64,000 nucleotides of DNA. It comes from Rhizobium sp. P32RR-XVIII. Lineage in GTDB: Bacteria; Pseudomonadota; Alphaproteobacteria; Rhizobiales; Rhizobiaceae. A program made the position numbers and the translations under genes. Under the pieces are notes generated by a model. The model was not told the origin of the DNA. It ran no database searches and was given only the letters and a program-made list of their open reading frames with translations. Shown here piece after piece: positions 7,919 through 17,057 of this stretch; within the stretch, counting starts at the first letter, position 1, and every line of letters starts with the position of its first letter. The stretch is from positions 914,130-978,129 of the forward strand of contig NZ_JABAIH010000001.1 in the NCBI RefSeq assembly GCF_012641395.1, read 5' to 3'.

Positions 7919-10591
7919 ATGACCAAGCTCGTCTATACGTTCGGCGAAGGGCAGGCGGAAGGCCGCGCCCGAAACCATGACGTCTTGGGCGGCAAGGGCG
8001 CCAACCTCGCCGAGATGTGCAGCCTTGGCCTGCCGGTGCCGCCGGGCTTCACCATCATCGCGGACGCCTGTAGTGATTACTATGCGGCCGGCAAACGCAT
8101 CGATACCGTCCTGAAAGAGGAAATTCGACGCGGATTGGAAACGATCGAGGCGTCGACCGGCCGGCGCTTCGGCGCAAAGGACCGGCCGTTGCTTCTGTCC
8201 GTCCGCTCGGGTGCCCGCACGTCCATGCCGGGCATGATGGACACGGTTCTCAATCTCGGTCTCAACGACGAAACCGTGCAGGCGCTCGGACATGATGCGG
8301 GGGACGCCCGGTTCGCCTGGGACAGTTATCGCCGCTTCATCCAGATGTATGCGGATGTGGTCATGGGTCTCGACCACGAAATCTTCGAGGAAATCCTCGA
8401 GGACCAGAAGGCGCGCCTCGGCCATGAGTTTGATACCGAACTCACCGCCACCGACTGGCAGCATGTGGTTTTGCTCTATAAGGAGCTGATCGAAGAGGAA
8501 CTCGGCGAGGAGTTCCCGCAAGACCCGGAAGAGCAGCTTTGGGGGGCCGTCGGCGCAGTCTTTTCGAGCTGGATGAGCCCGCGCGCAGTCACCTATCGCC
8601 AGTTACACAACATCCCAGGCACCTGGGGCACGGCCGTCAACATCCAGGCCATGGTGTTCGGCAATCTCGGCAATTCGTCGGCAACGGGGGTTGCCTTCAC
8701 ACGCAATCCCTCGACGGGCGAGAAGTCGCTCTACGGCGAATTTCTGGTCAACGCGCAAGGCGAAGACGTGGTCGCTGGCATCCGCACGCCGCAGAGCATC
8801 ACGGAGGAAGGCCGCATCAATTCCGGCTCCGACCGCCCATCGCTGGAAAAGCTGATGCCGGAAGCGTTTGCCGAGCTCACCCGCATCTGCGCCGAGCTCG
8901 AGGCGCATTTCCGCGATATGCAGGACATCGAGTTCACGATCGAGCGCGGCAAGCTCTGGATGCTGCAGACTCGTTCCGGCAAGCGTTCGACGAAGGCAGC
9001 GATGAAGATCGCCGTCGACATGGTGGACGAGAAGCTGATCACCGAAGAGCAGGCGGTGCTGCGCATCGAGCCGTCGACGCTCGACCAGCTTCTGCATCCG
9101 ACGATCGATCCCCGCGTCCAGGGCCAGGTGATCGGATCCGGATTGCCGGCCTCGCCGGGCGCTGCCACGGGCGAAATCGTCTTCACCGCCGAGGAGGCCG
9201 TGGAGGCGCAGGAGGAAGGCCGCAAGGTCATTCTGCTGCGCGTCGAAACGAGCCCGGAAGATATCCACGGCATGCATGCTGCCGAAGGCATCCTGACCAC
9301 GCGCGGCGGCATGACGAGCCATGCGGCTGTCGTTGCTCGCGGCATGGGCATCCCCTGCGTGGTCGGCGCGGGAACCATGCGGATCGATCTCCGCAACGAA
9401 CGCCTCATCGGCATGGGCGTGACCCTGAAAAAAGGCGACGTCATAACCATCGACGGTTCCTCCGGGCACGTGCTGAAGGGCGAGGTACCGATGATCCAGC
9501 CAGAGCTTTCCGGCGATTTCGGCCGCATCATGGGCTGGGCCGACAGGGTTCGTCGCATGAGGGTGCGCACCAATGCCGACACGCCCGCCGATGCGCGCGC
9601 CGCGCGCGCCTTCGGGGCCGAAGGGATCGGTCTTTGCCGCACCGAGCATATGTTTTTCGAAGGCGAGCGCATCCACGCGATGCGAGAGATGATCCTTGCC
9701 GAAGACGAGACGGGCAGACGGGCGGCGCTCGACAAGCTGTTGCCGATGCAGCGGCTGGATTTCACCGGCCTCTTCACCGTCATGCACGGCCTGCCGGTGA
9801 CCATCCGCCTGCTCGACCCGCCGCTCCACGAGTTCCTGCCGAAGACGGACGAGGAGATTGCCGATGTAGCGGCCGCCATGGCCATGGAGGCCACCGCGCT
9901 TCGCCAACGCGTCGATGCGCTGCACGAGTTCAATCCGATGCTCGGCCACCGCGGCTGCCGCCTTGCCATCTCCTATCCTGAAATCGTCGAGATGCAGGCG
10001 CGCGCCATCTTCGAGGCCGCCGTCGCCGCTGCGCAGGAAACCGGTGCAGCCGTGGTGCCGGAAATCATGGTGCCGCTCGTCGGTCTGCGTTCCGAACTGG
10101 ATTACGTCAAGGAACGGATCGATACGACTGCCAAGGCCGTCATGGCCGAAGGCGGCCTGAAGATCGACTATCTCGTCGGCACAATGATCGAGCTTCCGCG
10201 CGCCGCTCTCCGCGCCCACAAGATCGCCGAGGCTGCCGAATTCTTCTCCTTTGGCACCAACGACCTGACGCAGACGACCTTCGGCATTTCCCGCGACGAC
10301 GCTTCCGCCTTCATTCCGACGTACCAGCGCAAGGGAATCATCGAGCACGATCCCTTCATCTCACTGGACTTCGAGGGAGTCGGCGAGCTGATCAGCCTCG
10401 CCGCCGAACGCGGCAGGCGCACGCGCAACGACATGAAACTCGGTATTTGCGGCGAGCATGGCGGTGACCCGGTCTCGATCCATTTTTGCGAAGAGATCGG
10501 CCTCGACTACGTCTCCTGTTCGCCATTCCGCGTGCCGATTGCCCGGCTGGCGGCAGCGCAGGCAGCCATCAACGGTAATCAGCGGTCGTAA
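7919..10591 (+). CDS. ppdK: Pyruvate, phosphate dikinase
   Basis: This enzyme reversibly converts pyruvate, ATP and phosphate to phosphoenolpyruvate, AMP and pyrophosphate, supplying PEP for gluconeogenesis in rhizobia growing on C4 acids. The 890-residue length is standard. It has an N-terminal nucleotide-binding domain (LGGKGANLAEM near residue 24), the phospho-carrier His468 in GGMTSH, and a C-terminal TIM barrel with catalytic Cys844 in GICGEHGG. The C-terminus (SPFRVPIARLAAAQAAI) is complete. A lipoprotein gene on the other strand overlaps its last 13 bases. No regulatory kinase is nearby. Confidence 0.98.
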   Translation: MTKLVYTFGEGQAEGRARNHDVLGGKGANLAEMCSLGLPVPPGFTIIADACSDYYAAGKRIDTVLKEEIRRGLETIEASTGRRFGAKDRPLLLSVRSGARTSMPGMMDTVLNLGLNDETVQALGHDAGDARFAWDSYRRFIQMYADVVMGLDHEIFEEILEDQKARLGHEFDTELTATDWQHVVLLYKELIEEELGEEFPQDPEEQLWGAVGAVFSSWMSPRAVTYRQLHNIPGTWGTAVNIQAMVFGNLGNSSATGVAFTRNPSTGEKSLYGEFLVNAQGEDVVAGIRTPQSITEEGRINSGSDRPSLEKLMPEAFAELTRICAELEAHFRDMQDIEFTIERGKLWMLQTRSGKRSTKAAMKIAVDMVDEKLITEEQAVLRIEPSTLDQLLHPTIDPRVQGQVIGSGLPASPGAATGEIVFTAEEAVEAQEEGRKVILLRVETSPEDIHGMHAAEGILTTRGGMTSHAAVVARGMGIPCVVGAGTMRIDLRNERLIGMGVTLKKGDVITIDGSSGHVLKGEVPMIQPELSGDFGRIMGWADRVRRMRVRTNADTPADARAARAFGAEGIGLCRTEHMFFEGERIHAMREMILAEDETGRRAALDKLLPMQRLDFTGLFTVMHGLPVTIRLLDPPLHEFLPKTDEEIADVAAAMAMEATALRQRVDALHEFNPMLGHRGCRLAISYPEIVEMQARAIFEAAVAAAQETGAAVVPEIMVPLVGLRSELDYVKERIDTTAKAVMAEGGLKIDYLVGTMIELPRAALRAHKIAEAAEFFSFGTNDLTQTTFGISRDDASAFIPTYQRKGIIEHDPFISLDFEGVGELISLAAERGRRTRNDMKLGICGEHGGDPVSIHFCEEIGLDYVSCSPFRVPIARLAAAQAAINGNQRS

Positions 10592-10836
10592 CGCGAACCG
10601 GAGATGAACCGGTCGAAGTTGTCGTCCGCCTGCAAGCGAAAGGCCCGTGCGTCGGCGCGCCGGTCAAGCTCGATGCGCTGCAGGCAGGTGGCAAAGGCAT
10701 CGGTGCCGCGCCGGAAGCCATAGCTGAGGCATGTCCGGTCATCGATGGCTCGCTGCTCTGCCGGCGTCACACTCTGGCAAGCCGAAAGGCCGATTGCGAC
10801 CGCAGCGAGAGCGAAGGAAAGGGCGGAAAGACGCAT
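10579..10836 (-). CDS. Small putative lipoprotein
   Basis: This 85-residue protein begins MRLSALSFALAAVAIGLSAC, a clear lipoprotein signal with lipobox LSAC and Cys20 as the lipidated residue. The mature part is polar, with two further cysteines (in RTCLSYGF and ATCLQRIE) that could form a disulfide, and an Arg/Asp-rich end. The ATG at 10836 has GGAGAA upstream; longer frames add residues that would spoil the signal peptide. It converges on ppdK and overlaps its stop. Similar short lipoproteins are common in rhizobia. The function is unknown. Confidence 0.75.
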   Translation of the reverse strand: MRLSALSFALAAVAIGLSACQSVTPAEQRAIDDRTCLSYGFRRGTDAFATCLQRIELDRRADARAFRLQADDNFDRFISGSRYDR

Positions 10837-10927
10837 GGTGCACATTCTCCGATGCATGAACCGGTCGCCCGACAAAAGGCGATTTGCCGGCTCGCGTCAA
10901 CAAGCACCGGAAAAAACGATGAACTCG

Positions 10928-11317
10928 TCAGATGCGCTCCAGAACCTCGATGAAGGCATCCGCAAAGCGCACGAGATGGGCCGTCTCCTGATCCGGCGCC
11001 TGGATCCGGATTTCCGAGCTGTTGCCATCGAGAACGGCAAGCAGGACCCGCATTCCGCCATTGACCGACGGCACACGCAAAACGCCGATGCGCTTGCAAT
11101 CCTCGATCAGGCCGGCGGCCGGAAGATCGAAGAGGAATTCGCCCCTGGCATTACCCGCCGCGGTGCGCACGGCGTCGCAGAAACCTGCGTCGCCGCCGTC
11201 ATAACCTTCCAGCGAAAGCTCGAGCTGGAGAAGCTCCATCGGCAGGAAGGATGCGGATTGATCGCTTGTGCCTCGCCGGGAAGTCTGCGGCTTTGTGGTC
11301 GTTTCCGATGAAAGCAT
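10928..11317 (-). CDS. Conserved hypothetical protein, 129 residues
   Basis: I do not recognise this family. The protein is soluble with mixed alpha/beta character and no signal or membrane segment. It has a polar Ser/Thr-rich first 26 residues, then MELLQLELSLEGYD and an end rich in hydrophobic helix (HLVRFADAFIEVLERI). A start at Met27 would give a compact 103-residue domain and is possible. It lies alone between a lipoprotein gene on the same strand and a divergent DUF1499 gene. Steady reading-frame composition and size suggest a real gene. Confidence 0.55.
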   Translation of the reverse strand: MLSSETTTKPQTSRRGTSDQSASFLPMELLQLELSLEGYDGGDAGFCDAVRTAAGNARGEFLFDLPAAGLIEDCKRIGVLRVPSVNGGMRVLLAVLDGNSSEIRIQAPDQETAHLVRFADAFIEVLERI

Positions 11318-11532
11318 TGCCCTCTATGCTCCTTCCAGTTGTGCCAAAACCCAGATCACCCTTTCGACATATCAGATCTTGCTTATGAAAGCCATCTCAC
11401 CCTTTTGGGTGGATTGCGGGCTCCGTGTGGCGAGACAACAGTTTCAATTTGGACGAATCTTGCCATAAACAAAAGTGCGCTCCTCTCGGGGCTCCCCAGG
11501 CGAATGCGCGCTGCGCGTAACCGGTAAATTTG

Positions 11533-12438
11533 ATGGCCATCCGTTTTGACCGCCCCGTTTCCAATTCGGCCCGCTTTTCGCGGCGCATCGGGGCGTTTGC
11601 ACTGGTGCTCTGGGTCGCGGTGCTCATCGCCCATCGCTTCGGCGGGCTGGCGACGCCCTATTTCGTGCTGCTTGTTCTTTTTTCCTTCGGTTGTGCACTG
11701 TTTGCCGCCTTGCTGGCGGCCGAGGGTCTCAGAAGCCTCTGGATGACCGGAGCCGAAGGCGGGCTGGATGCGCTGAAAGCGCTGATCTTTGCCATTTTTC
11801 CGCTGGCATTCGGCGGATTTGCCGCCGAGCGTTACTTGACGCTGCCGGCCATCTACGACGTATCGACCGATGTCTCTTCGGCACCCGATTGGCTCTCGCC
11901 GCCGCACGCCGATCAGATCTGGATGAAGCGCAACCCGGATGTGTCGCCGCAGGAACGCGAAGAACAGCTTCTTGCCTATCCCGAACTCACCGGCAGGCGT
12001 TACGAAGGCGCGATCGACCGCGTTCTGGAAGCCGTGAAGAAGGTGGCAAAGCAAAACCGCATTACCATTACCAAGACTGAAGGCGAAGGCGAGCCGGTCC
12101 GTGACCTAGAGGATGTGCCGGCGAAGCCCGCGCCGGGCAGCGATGCCGTCGCCGAAGCGCCTGATCAGGTTCCCGTTCCCATGCCCCGGCCTTTCGAGGA
12201 TGACGTCGCAAAGCTGATCCGCGGTGCAAACGGCGTGACGCTGCAGGGCGAGACACGCACGCTCATCCTCGGCCTGCGCTTCGATGTCTTGATCCGCCTG
12301 CGCGAAGAAGCCGAAACCACCTTCGTCGACATCCGCGTTGCCTCCCGCTACGGTCAGAGCGATCTCGGCCTCAGCGCCGAAATCGCCGGCGAATATCTCG
12401 CAGCCCTCGATATGGAGCTGCTGGGGATCGCAGGGTAG
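11533..12438 (+). CDS. DUF1499 family membrane-anchored protein
   Basis: This 301-residue protein has three hydrophobic segments in its first 110 residues (roughly 20-40, 45-70 and 85-103). A long soluble domain follows, beginning VSSAPDWLSPP and ending in FVDIRVASRYGQSDLG, which matches the DUF1499 core. The function of DUF1499 is unknown. An acidic, Pro-rich linker (near 180-210) interrupts the domain. The ATG at 11533 follows directly on a possible TTG and is the simpler start. The gene is divergent from the 129-residue hypothetical, with 215 bases between the two starts, and converges with an MBL hydrolase gene. Confidence 0.75.
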   Translation: MAIRFDRPVSNSARFSRRIGAFALVLWVAVLIAHRFGGLATPYFVLLVLFSFGCALFAALLAAEGLRSLWMTGAEGGLDALKALIFAIFPLAFGGFAAERYLTLPAIYDVSTDVSSAPDWLSPPHADQIWMKRNPDVSPQEREEQLLAYPELTGRRYEGAIDRVLEAVKKVAKQNRITITKTEGEGEPVRDLEDVPAKPAPGSDAVAEAPDQVPVPMPRPFEDDVAKLIRGANGVTLQGETRTLILGLRFDVLIRLREEAETTFVDIRVASRYGQSDLGLSAEIAGEYLAALDMELLGIAG

Positions 12439-12464
12439 GGCGGGCGCGAAGCGCCGCCTTTGCT

Positions 12465-13373
12465 TTAGCTTGGCCGATATGCGCCGAGAAGCCGGGGCGG
12501 CCCGTCGGTCGTGATCTCGCCGCGCTCCACCAGATCCTCGATATGCGCGAAGACCGAAAGCGCCGCCGCGCCATGGAGTCTGGGGTCGGTATCGCGGTAG
12601 ATCACCTTCACCATGTCGGGGATCAGCCGGTCGCCCGCCTTTATCCGTTGAAGCACGGTACGTTCGCGCATGCGGCGATGGGTTTTCAGAGCGCGCATGA
12701 AGGTAACGGGACGCCGCACCGGCCCGCCATGGCCCGGCAGAAGCAGGTGGTCGCGGCGCTCGATCAGCTTGTCGAGCGAGGCCATGTAATCGGCCATCGA
12801 GCCGTCCGGCGGGGCAACGACGGAGGTCGCCCAGGCCATGACATGGTCGCCGGAAAAGAGGATGCCGGTTCCTTCGAGCGCGAAGGCGGCGTGGTTTGCG
12901 GCGTGGCCCGGCGTTAGGACGGCGGTCAGCGCCCACCCGTCACCCTCAATGGTCTCGCCGTCGCTGACCGCGATATCCGGCACAAAGCCGGTGTCCGAGC
13001 TTTCGGCAAACGGGTTGACCTCGCCGTCATGGAGCGGCCGCGCCGCCCGGTGCGGCCCTTCGCCGACGGTGAGCGCGCCGGTCTCGCGTCGCAGCCGCGC
13101 GGCAAGCGGCGAGTGGTCGCGATGCGTATGGGTGATGAAGATATGCGTGACCCTGCGGCCCGCCAGTGCCTCCGTCAGCGCCTGGAAATGCGCCTCGTTC
13201 TCCGGTCCCGGATCGATGACCGCGACGGACGACGTGCCGACGATGTAGGTATTCGTTCCGTGAAAGGTGAAGGGGCTTGGATTGTTGGCGGTGATGCGCT
13301 GCACCCCCGGCTCAACCTCCACCGCGCGGCCATAGTGAGGCTCGAAGGCCAGATCGAATTTCGGGCTCGCCAT
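12465..13373 (-). CDS. MBL-fold metallo-hydrolase
   Basis: This 302-residue enzyme has the metallo-beta-lactamase zinc motif HTHRDH (82-87), later ligands in TPGHAANHAAF and FSGDHVMAW, and LLPGHGG. The C-terminal part (HRRMRERTVLQRI and on) is the winged-helix-like tail found in the LACTB2/glyoxalase-II-like group of RNA or thioester hydrolases. Its substrate cannot be read from the sequence. It lies 3 bases downstream of a cupin gene on the same strand, so the two probably form an operon. Confidence 0.9.
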   Translation of the reverse strand: MASPKFDLAFEPHYGRAVEVEPGVQRITANNPSPFTFHGTNTYIVGTSSVAVIDPGPENEAHFQALTEALAGRRVTHIFITHTHRDHSPLAARLRRETGALTVGEGPHRAARPLHDGEVNPFAESSDTGFVPDIAVSDGETIEGDGWALTAVLTPGHAANHAAFALEGTGILFSGDHVMAWATSVVAPPDGSMADYMASLDKLIERRDHLLLPGHGGPVRRPVTFMRALKTHRRMRERTVLQRIKAGDRLIPDMVKVIYRDTDPRLHGAAALSVFAHIEDLVERGEITTDGPPRLLGAYRPS

Positions 13374-13376
13374 GGC

Positions 13377-13676
13377 TTACTTGTATTCTATCTCGATGAA
13401 CGACATCGGCTCGCTTCCGGCATTGACGACATTGTGCTCCGTGCCCGCCTCGCGCCGGTAGGCCGCTCCCTTGGCGACGTCGACGCGGCGGCTGCCGTCC
13501 GCATCCTCGATCAGGAATTTGCAATCGGTCATCGGCACCACGACATAGCCCAGCCCGTGCGTATGCACGCCGGTATCCGCACCCGGCTCGAAATCCCAGC
13601 GCGTGATGCGCACCACGGCATCGTCGAGAAGAAGCGTGGCAAGGGCAGGCGGGCGGGCGCGGTACTGGCTCATCAT
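13377..13676 (-). CDS. Cupin-domain protein
   Basis: This 99-residue single-domain cupin has the first metal motif in DTGVHTHGLGYVVVPM (two His) and the second around EAGTEHNVVNAG (Glu and His). The last strand is PMSFIEIEYK. Small cupins of this kind may be metal-dependent isomerases, dioxygenases or binding proteins, and nothing selects among these. It is the first gene of a two-gene unit with the MBL hydrolase, separated by 3 bases. The first codons are ATG-ATG, so the start may be one residue later. Confidence 0.85.
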   Translation of the reverse strand: MMSQYRARPPALATLLLDDAVVRITRWDFEPGADTGVHTHGLGYVVVPMTDCKFLIEDADGSRRVDVAKGAAYRREAGTEHNVVNAGSEPMSFIEIEYK

Positions 13677-13830
13677 CTCTCCGTCGGCTTGGATAGCGCA
13701 GGCCCAGACCTAGCACGGCCGATAGCGCACAGAAATATGGCTTGAGGCGCAAGTTAGTGATTGTGAGGCAGCCGGACCTTTGCTAATCAGGCCTCGCTTC
13801 GGCAAGCGGGATTCCGCTCTCATGCTCTGG

Positions 13831-13905
13831 TGGGGCGTCGCCAAGCGGTAAGGCACCGGTTTTTGGTACCGGCATTCCCAGGTTCGAATCCTGGCGCCCC
13901 AGCCA
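13831..13905 (+). tRNA. tRNA-Gln (anticodon TTG)
   Basis: A 75-base cloverleaf including encoded CCA: acceptor TGGGGCG pairs with CGCCCCA; the D arm holds GCC-AAGCGGTAA-GGC; the anticodon stem CCGGT/ACCGG encloses loop TTTTGGT with anticodon TTG; the T arm is CCAGG-TTCGAAT-CCTGG. It reads CAA and, by wobble, CAG glutamine codons. The 133 bases to the next gene hold nothing I can identify. Confidence 0.97.
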
Positions 13906-14038
13906 AGTTTCCCTTTTCAAGCCAGAATCGCAGTTTTCCCCGCATTTAATGAATAGCTGGAATCAAATTCGCAGACTGTTGTACGCGTTGCTTTACGAGA
14001 AGGTGACCGCCACTCCGTCGGTCGCCGGTATCACACTT

Positions 14039-15358
14039 TCACTGGAGAAGCCGGATAGCGCCGGGATTGTTGATCTGGTTGTTCGCCAGTTCCGACTTGC
14101 AATCCAGCTTGAACGTGCTGTTGCCGGTCATGGTGATCTGCTGGGCGATGATGCGGACGCATTCGCCAGTCGTCGCACCATTGCCAGCGTACTGGACTTC
14201 CTCGGCTGCCGGCATGTAGATGATGCCGTTGAGGTGCGAGTTGCTGTTCCCGTTGATGACCGCAGGGGCGGTGTTGCTGCGGTCGGCGACGATCGAGAAT
14301 CCAGCCCATGCACCCGATGTAGGGGCGGTGATGTTGAAGGTCGAGCCGCCATGGATGTCAATCTCGGCACCGTTCAGCAGGAAGAAGGTGACCTGATCGC
14401 CGGTGATGACCGACTGGCTGGCGAATTTCAGCGTGCCGCCGTCGATCAGGTAATTGCCGGGCTGCAGCGTCACATTGCCCTTGATTTCGAGGCCGTCATA
14501 CGTCCCCGGCTTCAGCGTCACGGAATATCCTGCGGGAGGCTTGCTTGGCGTCTTGCCCGTTCCATTGCAGGTGCCGCCACCACCGCCGCCGACAAAGACC
14601 TGTCCGCATCCGGACAGGTCCACCCATTGTCCGGCTGCCGGCATGGTTTTGCGCTTGAACGGGTCGATGGCCGCGGGGGTTCTTTCGCGCGCTTGGCCGC
14701 ATGCGAGGTCGATGCTGCTCGGCGACGCCGACACCTTGCCGGGCGTGTAAAGACATTCCGTCTTCAGGGTCCCCGAGCCGCCGACATAGATGGCTTCGTT
14801 GCTGTTTGAGTTTGCGGTGATCGAGCATCCCGAGGTGTCGACCTTGGAACTGCCGCTGACGTCGAACGCGCGGTCGGCCGTCGGGTGAAGCGCCAGGATG
14901 CAGGCTTCCGTGCCGGTTTGGTAAGAGGCGCTGCTGCGGCGGGAGATAGGGAACGACAGGCGCGTCAGGAACACAGGCTTGTAGTTGAACGCATAGTCAG
15001 CCGCCGCCATGATCTGCTGTCCCACCTGGGAATAGACGATGTGCAGAGATGGAGGTTGCGCCGCCGGCGTGGCTTCCTCGTTGCCGTTGGAAACGTCCCA
15101 ATTTCCTGCGAACATTTCGTTCGCCAGCTGGGTGGCTTCCGCCTCGGTGTGGCCCTCACCGAAAAACCGCACCGCCGCAAGCGCGGCGCTGTCCAGCGAC
15201 TCCTGCAACTTGTCAGCCTCGAAACTGGCATTTGTGAAGTCGACAGCGACGGAGGCCGCCCCGAGCAGCGGAACCATTGCCAGCGCCGTCAGGATTGCGA
15301 AGTTGCCGCCTTCGTCGCGAACAAATCGATGGGCATGCCGGCTGAAAAATTCACGCAT
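14039..15358 (-). CDS. TadG-like Flp pilus-associated protein
   Basis: This 439-residue protein starts with a short basic stretch and the TadE/TadG signature EGGNFAILTALAMVPLLGA, a single membrane helix that anchors minor pilin-like proteins. The segment ADKLQESLDSAALAAVR follows, as in TadG. The rest is a Gly/Ser/Thr-rich extracytoplasmic domain with several Cys pairs and repeated beta-rich stretches (LKPGTYDGLEIKGNVTLQPG), suggesting a beta-helical surface. No other tad genes (cpa, tadA, tadB) are nearby. A tRNA-Gln gene and a cupin lie downstream, an unrelated lipoprotein upstream. A role in adhesion or pilus assembly is inferred from the family. Confidence 0.85.
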   Translation of the reverse strand: MREFFSRHAHRFVRDEGGNFAILTALAMVPLLGAASVAVDFTNASFEADKLQESLDSAALAAVRFFGEGHTEAEATQLANEMFAGNWDVSNGNEEATPAAQPPSLHIVYSQVGQQIMAAADYAFNYKPVFLTRLSFPISRRSSASYQTGTEACILALHPTADRAFDVSGSSKVDTSGCSITANSNSNEAIYVGGSGTLKTECLYTPGKVSASPSSIDLACGQARERTPAAIDPFKRKTMPAAGQWVDLSGCGQVFVGGGGGGTCNGTGKTPSKPPAGYSVTLKPGTYDGLEIKGNVTLQPGNYLIDGGTLKFASQSVITGDQVTFFLLNGAEIDIHGGSTFNITAPTSGAWAGFSIVADRSNTAPAVINGNSNSHLNGIIYMPAAEEVQYAGNGATTGECVRIIAQQITMTGNSTFKLDCKSELANNQINNPGAIRLLQ

Positions 15359-15553
15359 TTTTGCGCCCCAGATTCAATCGAGTCGCGGGACACATTAGTT
15401 GCTAATAATATAAGGATAGGTTGCTTCATCTATTCGAATTGTACATATCCCAAAGATCTCCACCGTCATGCGGTAGCGCCCGCTTTGGCGCATTCGAGAA
15501 CGGGCGATTGGAGATTTCGACAAGGGTATGTCGATGGCGATAACGTCGATCGG

Positions 15554-15603
15554 GAAGGCCGCCAACGAAGCCTTCTTGCCCGCCGATCTTCACCGGCGGG
15601 CAA
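15554..15603 (-). terminator. Two consecutive hairpins downstream of a lipoprotein gene
   Basis: Reading the minus strand, a 10-base perfect stem (TTGCCCGCCG with CGGCGGGCAA) begins 8 bases after the lipoprotein stop. A second stem (GAAGGC with GCCTTC) follows. Neither has a clear T run, so termination is plausible but not certain. The remaining bases up to 15359 are AT-rich and probably hold the promoter of the TadG-like gene. Confidence 0.5.
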
Positions 15604-15611
15604 TCGGTTAA

Positions 15612-16025
15612 TCACTGCCCCGGCTGCGCCGGCGCCAAAAACTCGCCGCAATAGGATTTGCTGTTTTCGCCCGGGATGTCGCCCATGGTGCGGATGCTGC
15701 GGATCGTATAGCTGGAATCGGTGGTGACCTGGGCCTGGCAGCGCAGGTAGAGCGTGCGGGCGGCACTGACCTGCCTGCCGCGCTTGCCGTTTTCGCCATC
15801 CTCATATTTGGCTGGGACACGGACGGTCTTGTAGCCGCCCTTCCACGTGTAAACGGTGGCCGAGCCGTCTTCGGTGTCGGCGATCGGCGGGCCGTAGGCG
15901 GCGAAGAACTTGCCGGCCGACTGGCCGACCCAGCGTGCTGAAATAGGATCGCTTGCAGAAGGTATGGTCGTGCAGCCGGCAAGCGCAATGGCAAGCCCGG
16001 CCGCGGCAATGGTGCGGAGTGTCAT
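15612..16025 (-). CDS. Putative lipoprotein, 137 residues
   Basis: The N-terminus MTLRTIAAAGLAIALAGC is a lipoprotein signal with lipobox LAGC and lipidated Cys18. The mature domain contains PISARWVGQSAGKFFAAYG, a strand-turn region around VYTWKGGYKTVRVP, and two cysteines (YLRCQAQ and SYCGEF) that could pair in the periplasm. The GKFFAAYGPP segment resembles small outer-membrane lipoproteins of the SmpA/OmlA size class, but I cannot assign it to them. The neighbours are a TadG-like gene downstream and tRNA-Pro upstream on the other strand. Confidence 0.78.
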   Translation of the reverse strand: MTLRTIAAAGLAIALAGCTTIPSASDPISARWVGQSAGKFFAAYGPPIADTEDGSATVYTWKGGYKTVRVPAKYEDGENGKRGRQVSAARTLYLRCQAQVTTDSSYTIRSIRTMGDIPGENSKSYCGEFLAPAQPGQ

Positions 16026-16293
16026 TTAATCGTCCCTGAATTTATTGCGCATTGAGGGCGCAAACCATTGCTGGCCAACGGTTTCCGCGTGTCCCGCGAG
16101 CCCTTTAGCGCGGAACCCGGAAAAAGAAAATTGCCTCTGCTTCGCAATTGCGAAATTTGCTGCGGGTGTGGCTTTTTGTTGCAGTGTTCACGCGCTCGAG
16201 TGCTGTCACGCCACTGTAAAAAAATGCCGCCGGTTTTTGAAATTTGGTGCTTGCGCAACGGGATGGGCCGGTCTATAGAGGCGCCGCTGGTCA

Positions 16294-16370
16294 CGGAGTG
16301 TAGCGCAGTCTGGTAGCGCACCACGTTCGGGACGTGGGGGTCGAGTGTTCGAATCACTCCACTCCGACCA
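16294..16370 (+). tRNA. tRNA-Pro (anticodon CGG)
   Basis: A 77-base cloverleaf with encoded CCA: acceptor CGGAGTG pairs with CACTCCG; the D arm contains AGTCTGGTAGC; the anticodon stem CCACG/CGTGG encloses loop TTCGGGA with anticodon CGG; the T arm is GAGTG-TTCGAAT-CACTC. It decodes CCG proline codons. Confidence 0.97.
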
Positions 16371-16842
16371 GCCGAAAAGTTCGGTTTTACGGGCTTTTAT
16401 CCCGAAAGAGCATTTCTCCGAAAATACCATTTCTTGACAACGGACCGATCGCGGACCGTTTGAGCAGTTATAACGCGTTCGCTGCCTGTTGTTGGAAGCC
16501 CGGACTAGCATGTGCGTATGGGCGGGTTTTCAGACTTGAGACCCTTGTGAACCTTCTCCCGCGCTGCCGACGCCGAACAAGAAGACTCCGCCCTGATCAC
16601 AAGGGCGAGTATTCGCTCGATCCACATGGATATCCACTTATAGTAGCTCTATATTCGACTGCTCGTGACCCGAGTAAAAATCACTGTGTTGTCGATGCGG
16701 CCATGCTGCAAGACGGTCTGCACCATGGCGAGCAACGCGGGGCGATGATATAGGCAGTTCATAAGCAAGAAGGACAGAAGCTTATCGCCGCTGCCAGGGA
16801 ATGTGAGCTACGGCCGCATTCAACTGAACTGAGGAGGATGAA
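16371..16842. other. 472 bases after tRNA-Pro with no recognised gene
   Basis: The region is less GC-rich than its surroundings, and no frame has a credible start, ribosome binding site and protein-like composition. I see no integrase and no second copy of the tRNA 3' end that would mark an attachment site. The last 40 bases supply a good ribosome binding site (GAGGAGG) for the DUF3309 gene. The stretch may be a decayed remnant beside a tRNA, which is inference only. Confidence 0.4.
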
Positions 16843-17004
16843 ATGCTGCGCACGATCCTGCTTGTTGTCCTGATAGTCATCATGTTTGGCGCCCTACCAT
16901 ATTGGCCCTATATGGCGACGCGCGGGTTCGGCTATGGCCCATCGAGCGTCGCATTGCTCCTGCTGGCCATTGTCCTCGTGCTGATCAGTTTGAGGCGGAT
17001 ATAA
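16843..17004 (+). CDS. DUF3309 small membrane protein, 53 residues
   Basis: The frame encodes MLRTILLVVLIVIMFGALP, then WPYMATRGFGYGPSS and a second hydrophobic helix ending LVLISLRRI. The two-helix plan with a WPY...GYGPS loop is the DUF3309 family, widespread as tiny proteins in alpha- and betaproteobacteria and of unknown function. A strong ribosome binding site (GAGGAGG) lies 5 bases before the ATG. It is a single gene between tRNA-Pro and the converging cysN terminator. Confidence 0.85.
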   Translation: MLRTILLVVLIVIMFGALPYWPYMATRGFGYGPSSVALLLLAIVLVLISLRRI

Positions 17005-17057
17005 GTGAAGGCGTTGCTAACTGCGGCGCGCCTCATCGAGCGCGCTTCGACGTGATA

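Noticed and set aside
8603..10348. Long open frame antisense to ppdK
   Set aside because: The Arg/Gly/Asp-rich translation is typical of an opposite-strand shadow and it overlaps all of the catalytic part of ppdK.
16022..16511. Open frames overlapping tRNA-Pro on either strand
   Set aside because: They run across a clear tRNA cloverleaf and show no protein-like composition or ribosome binding site.
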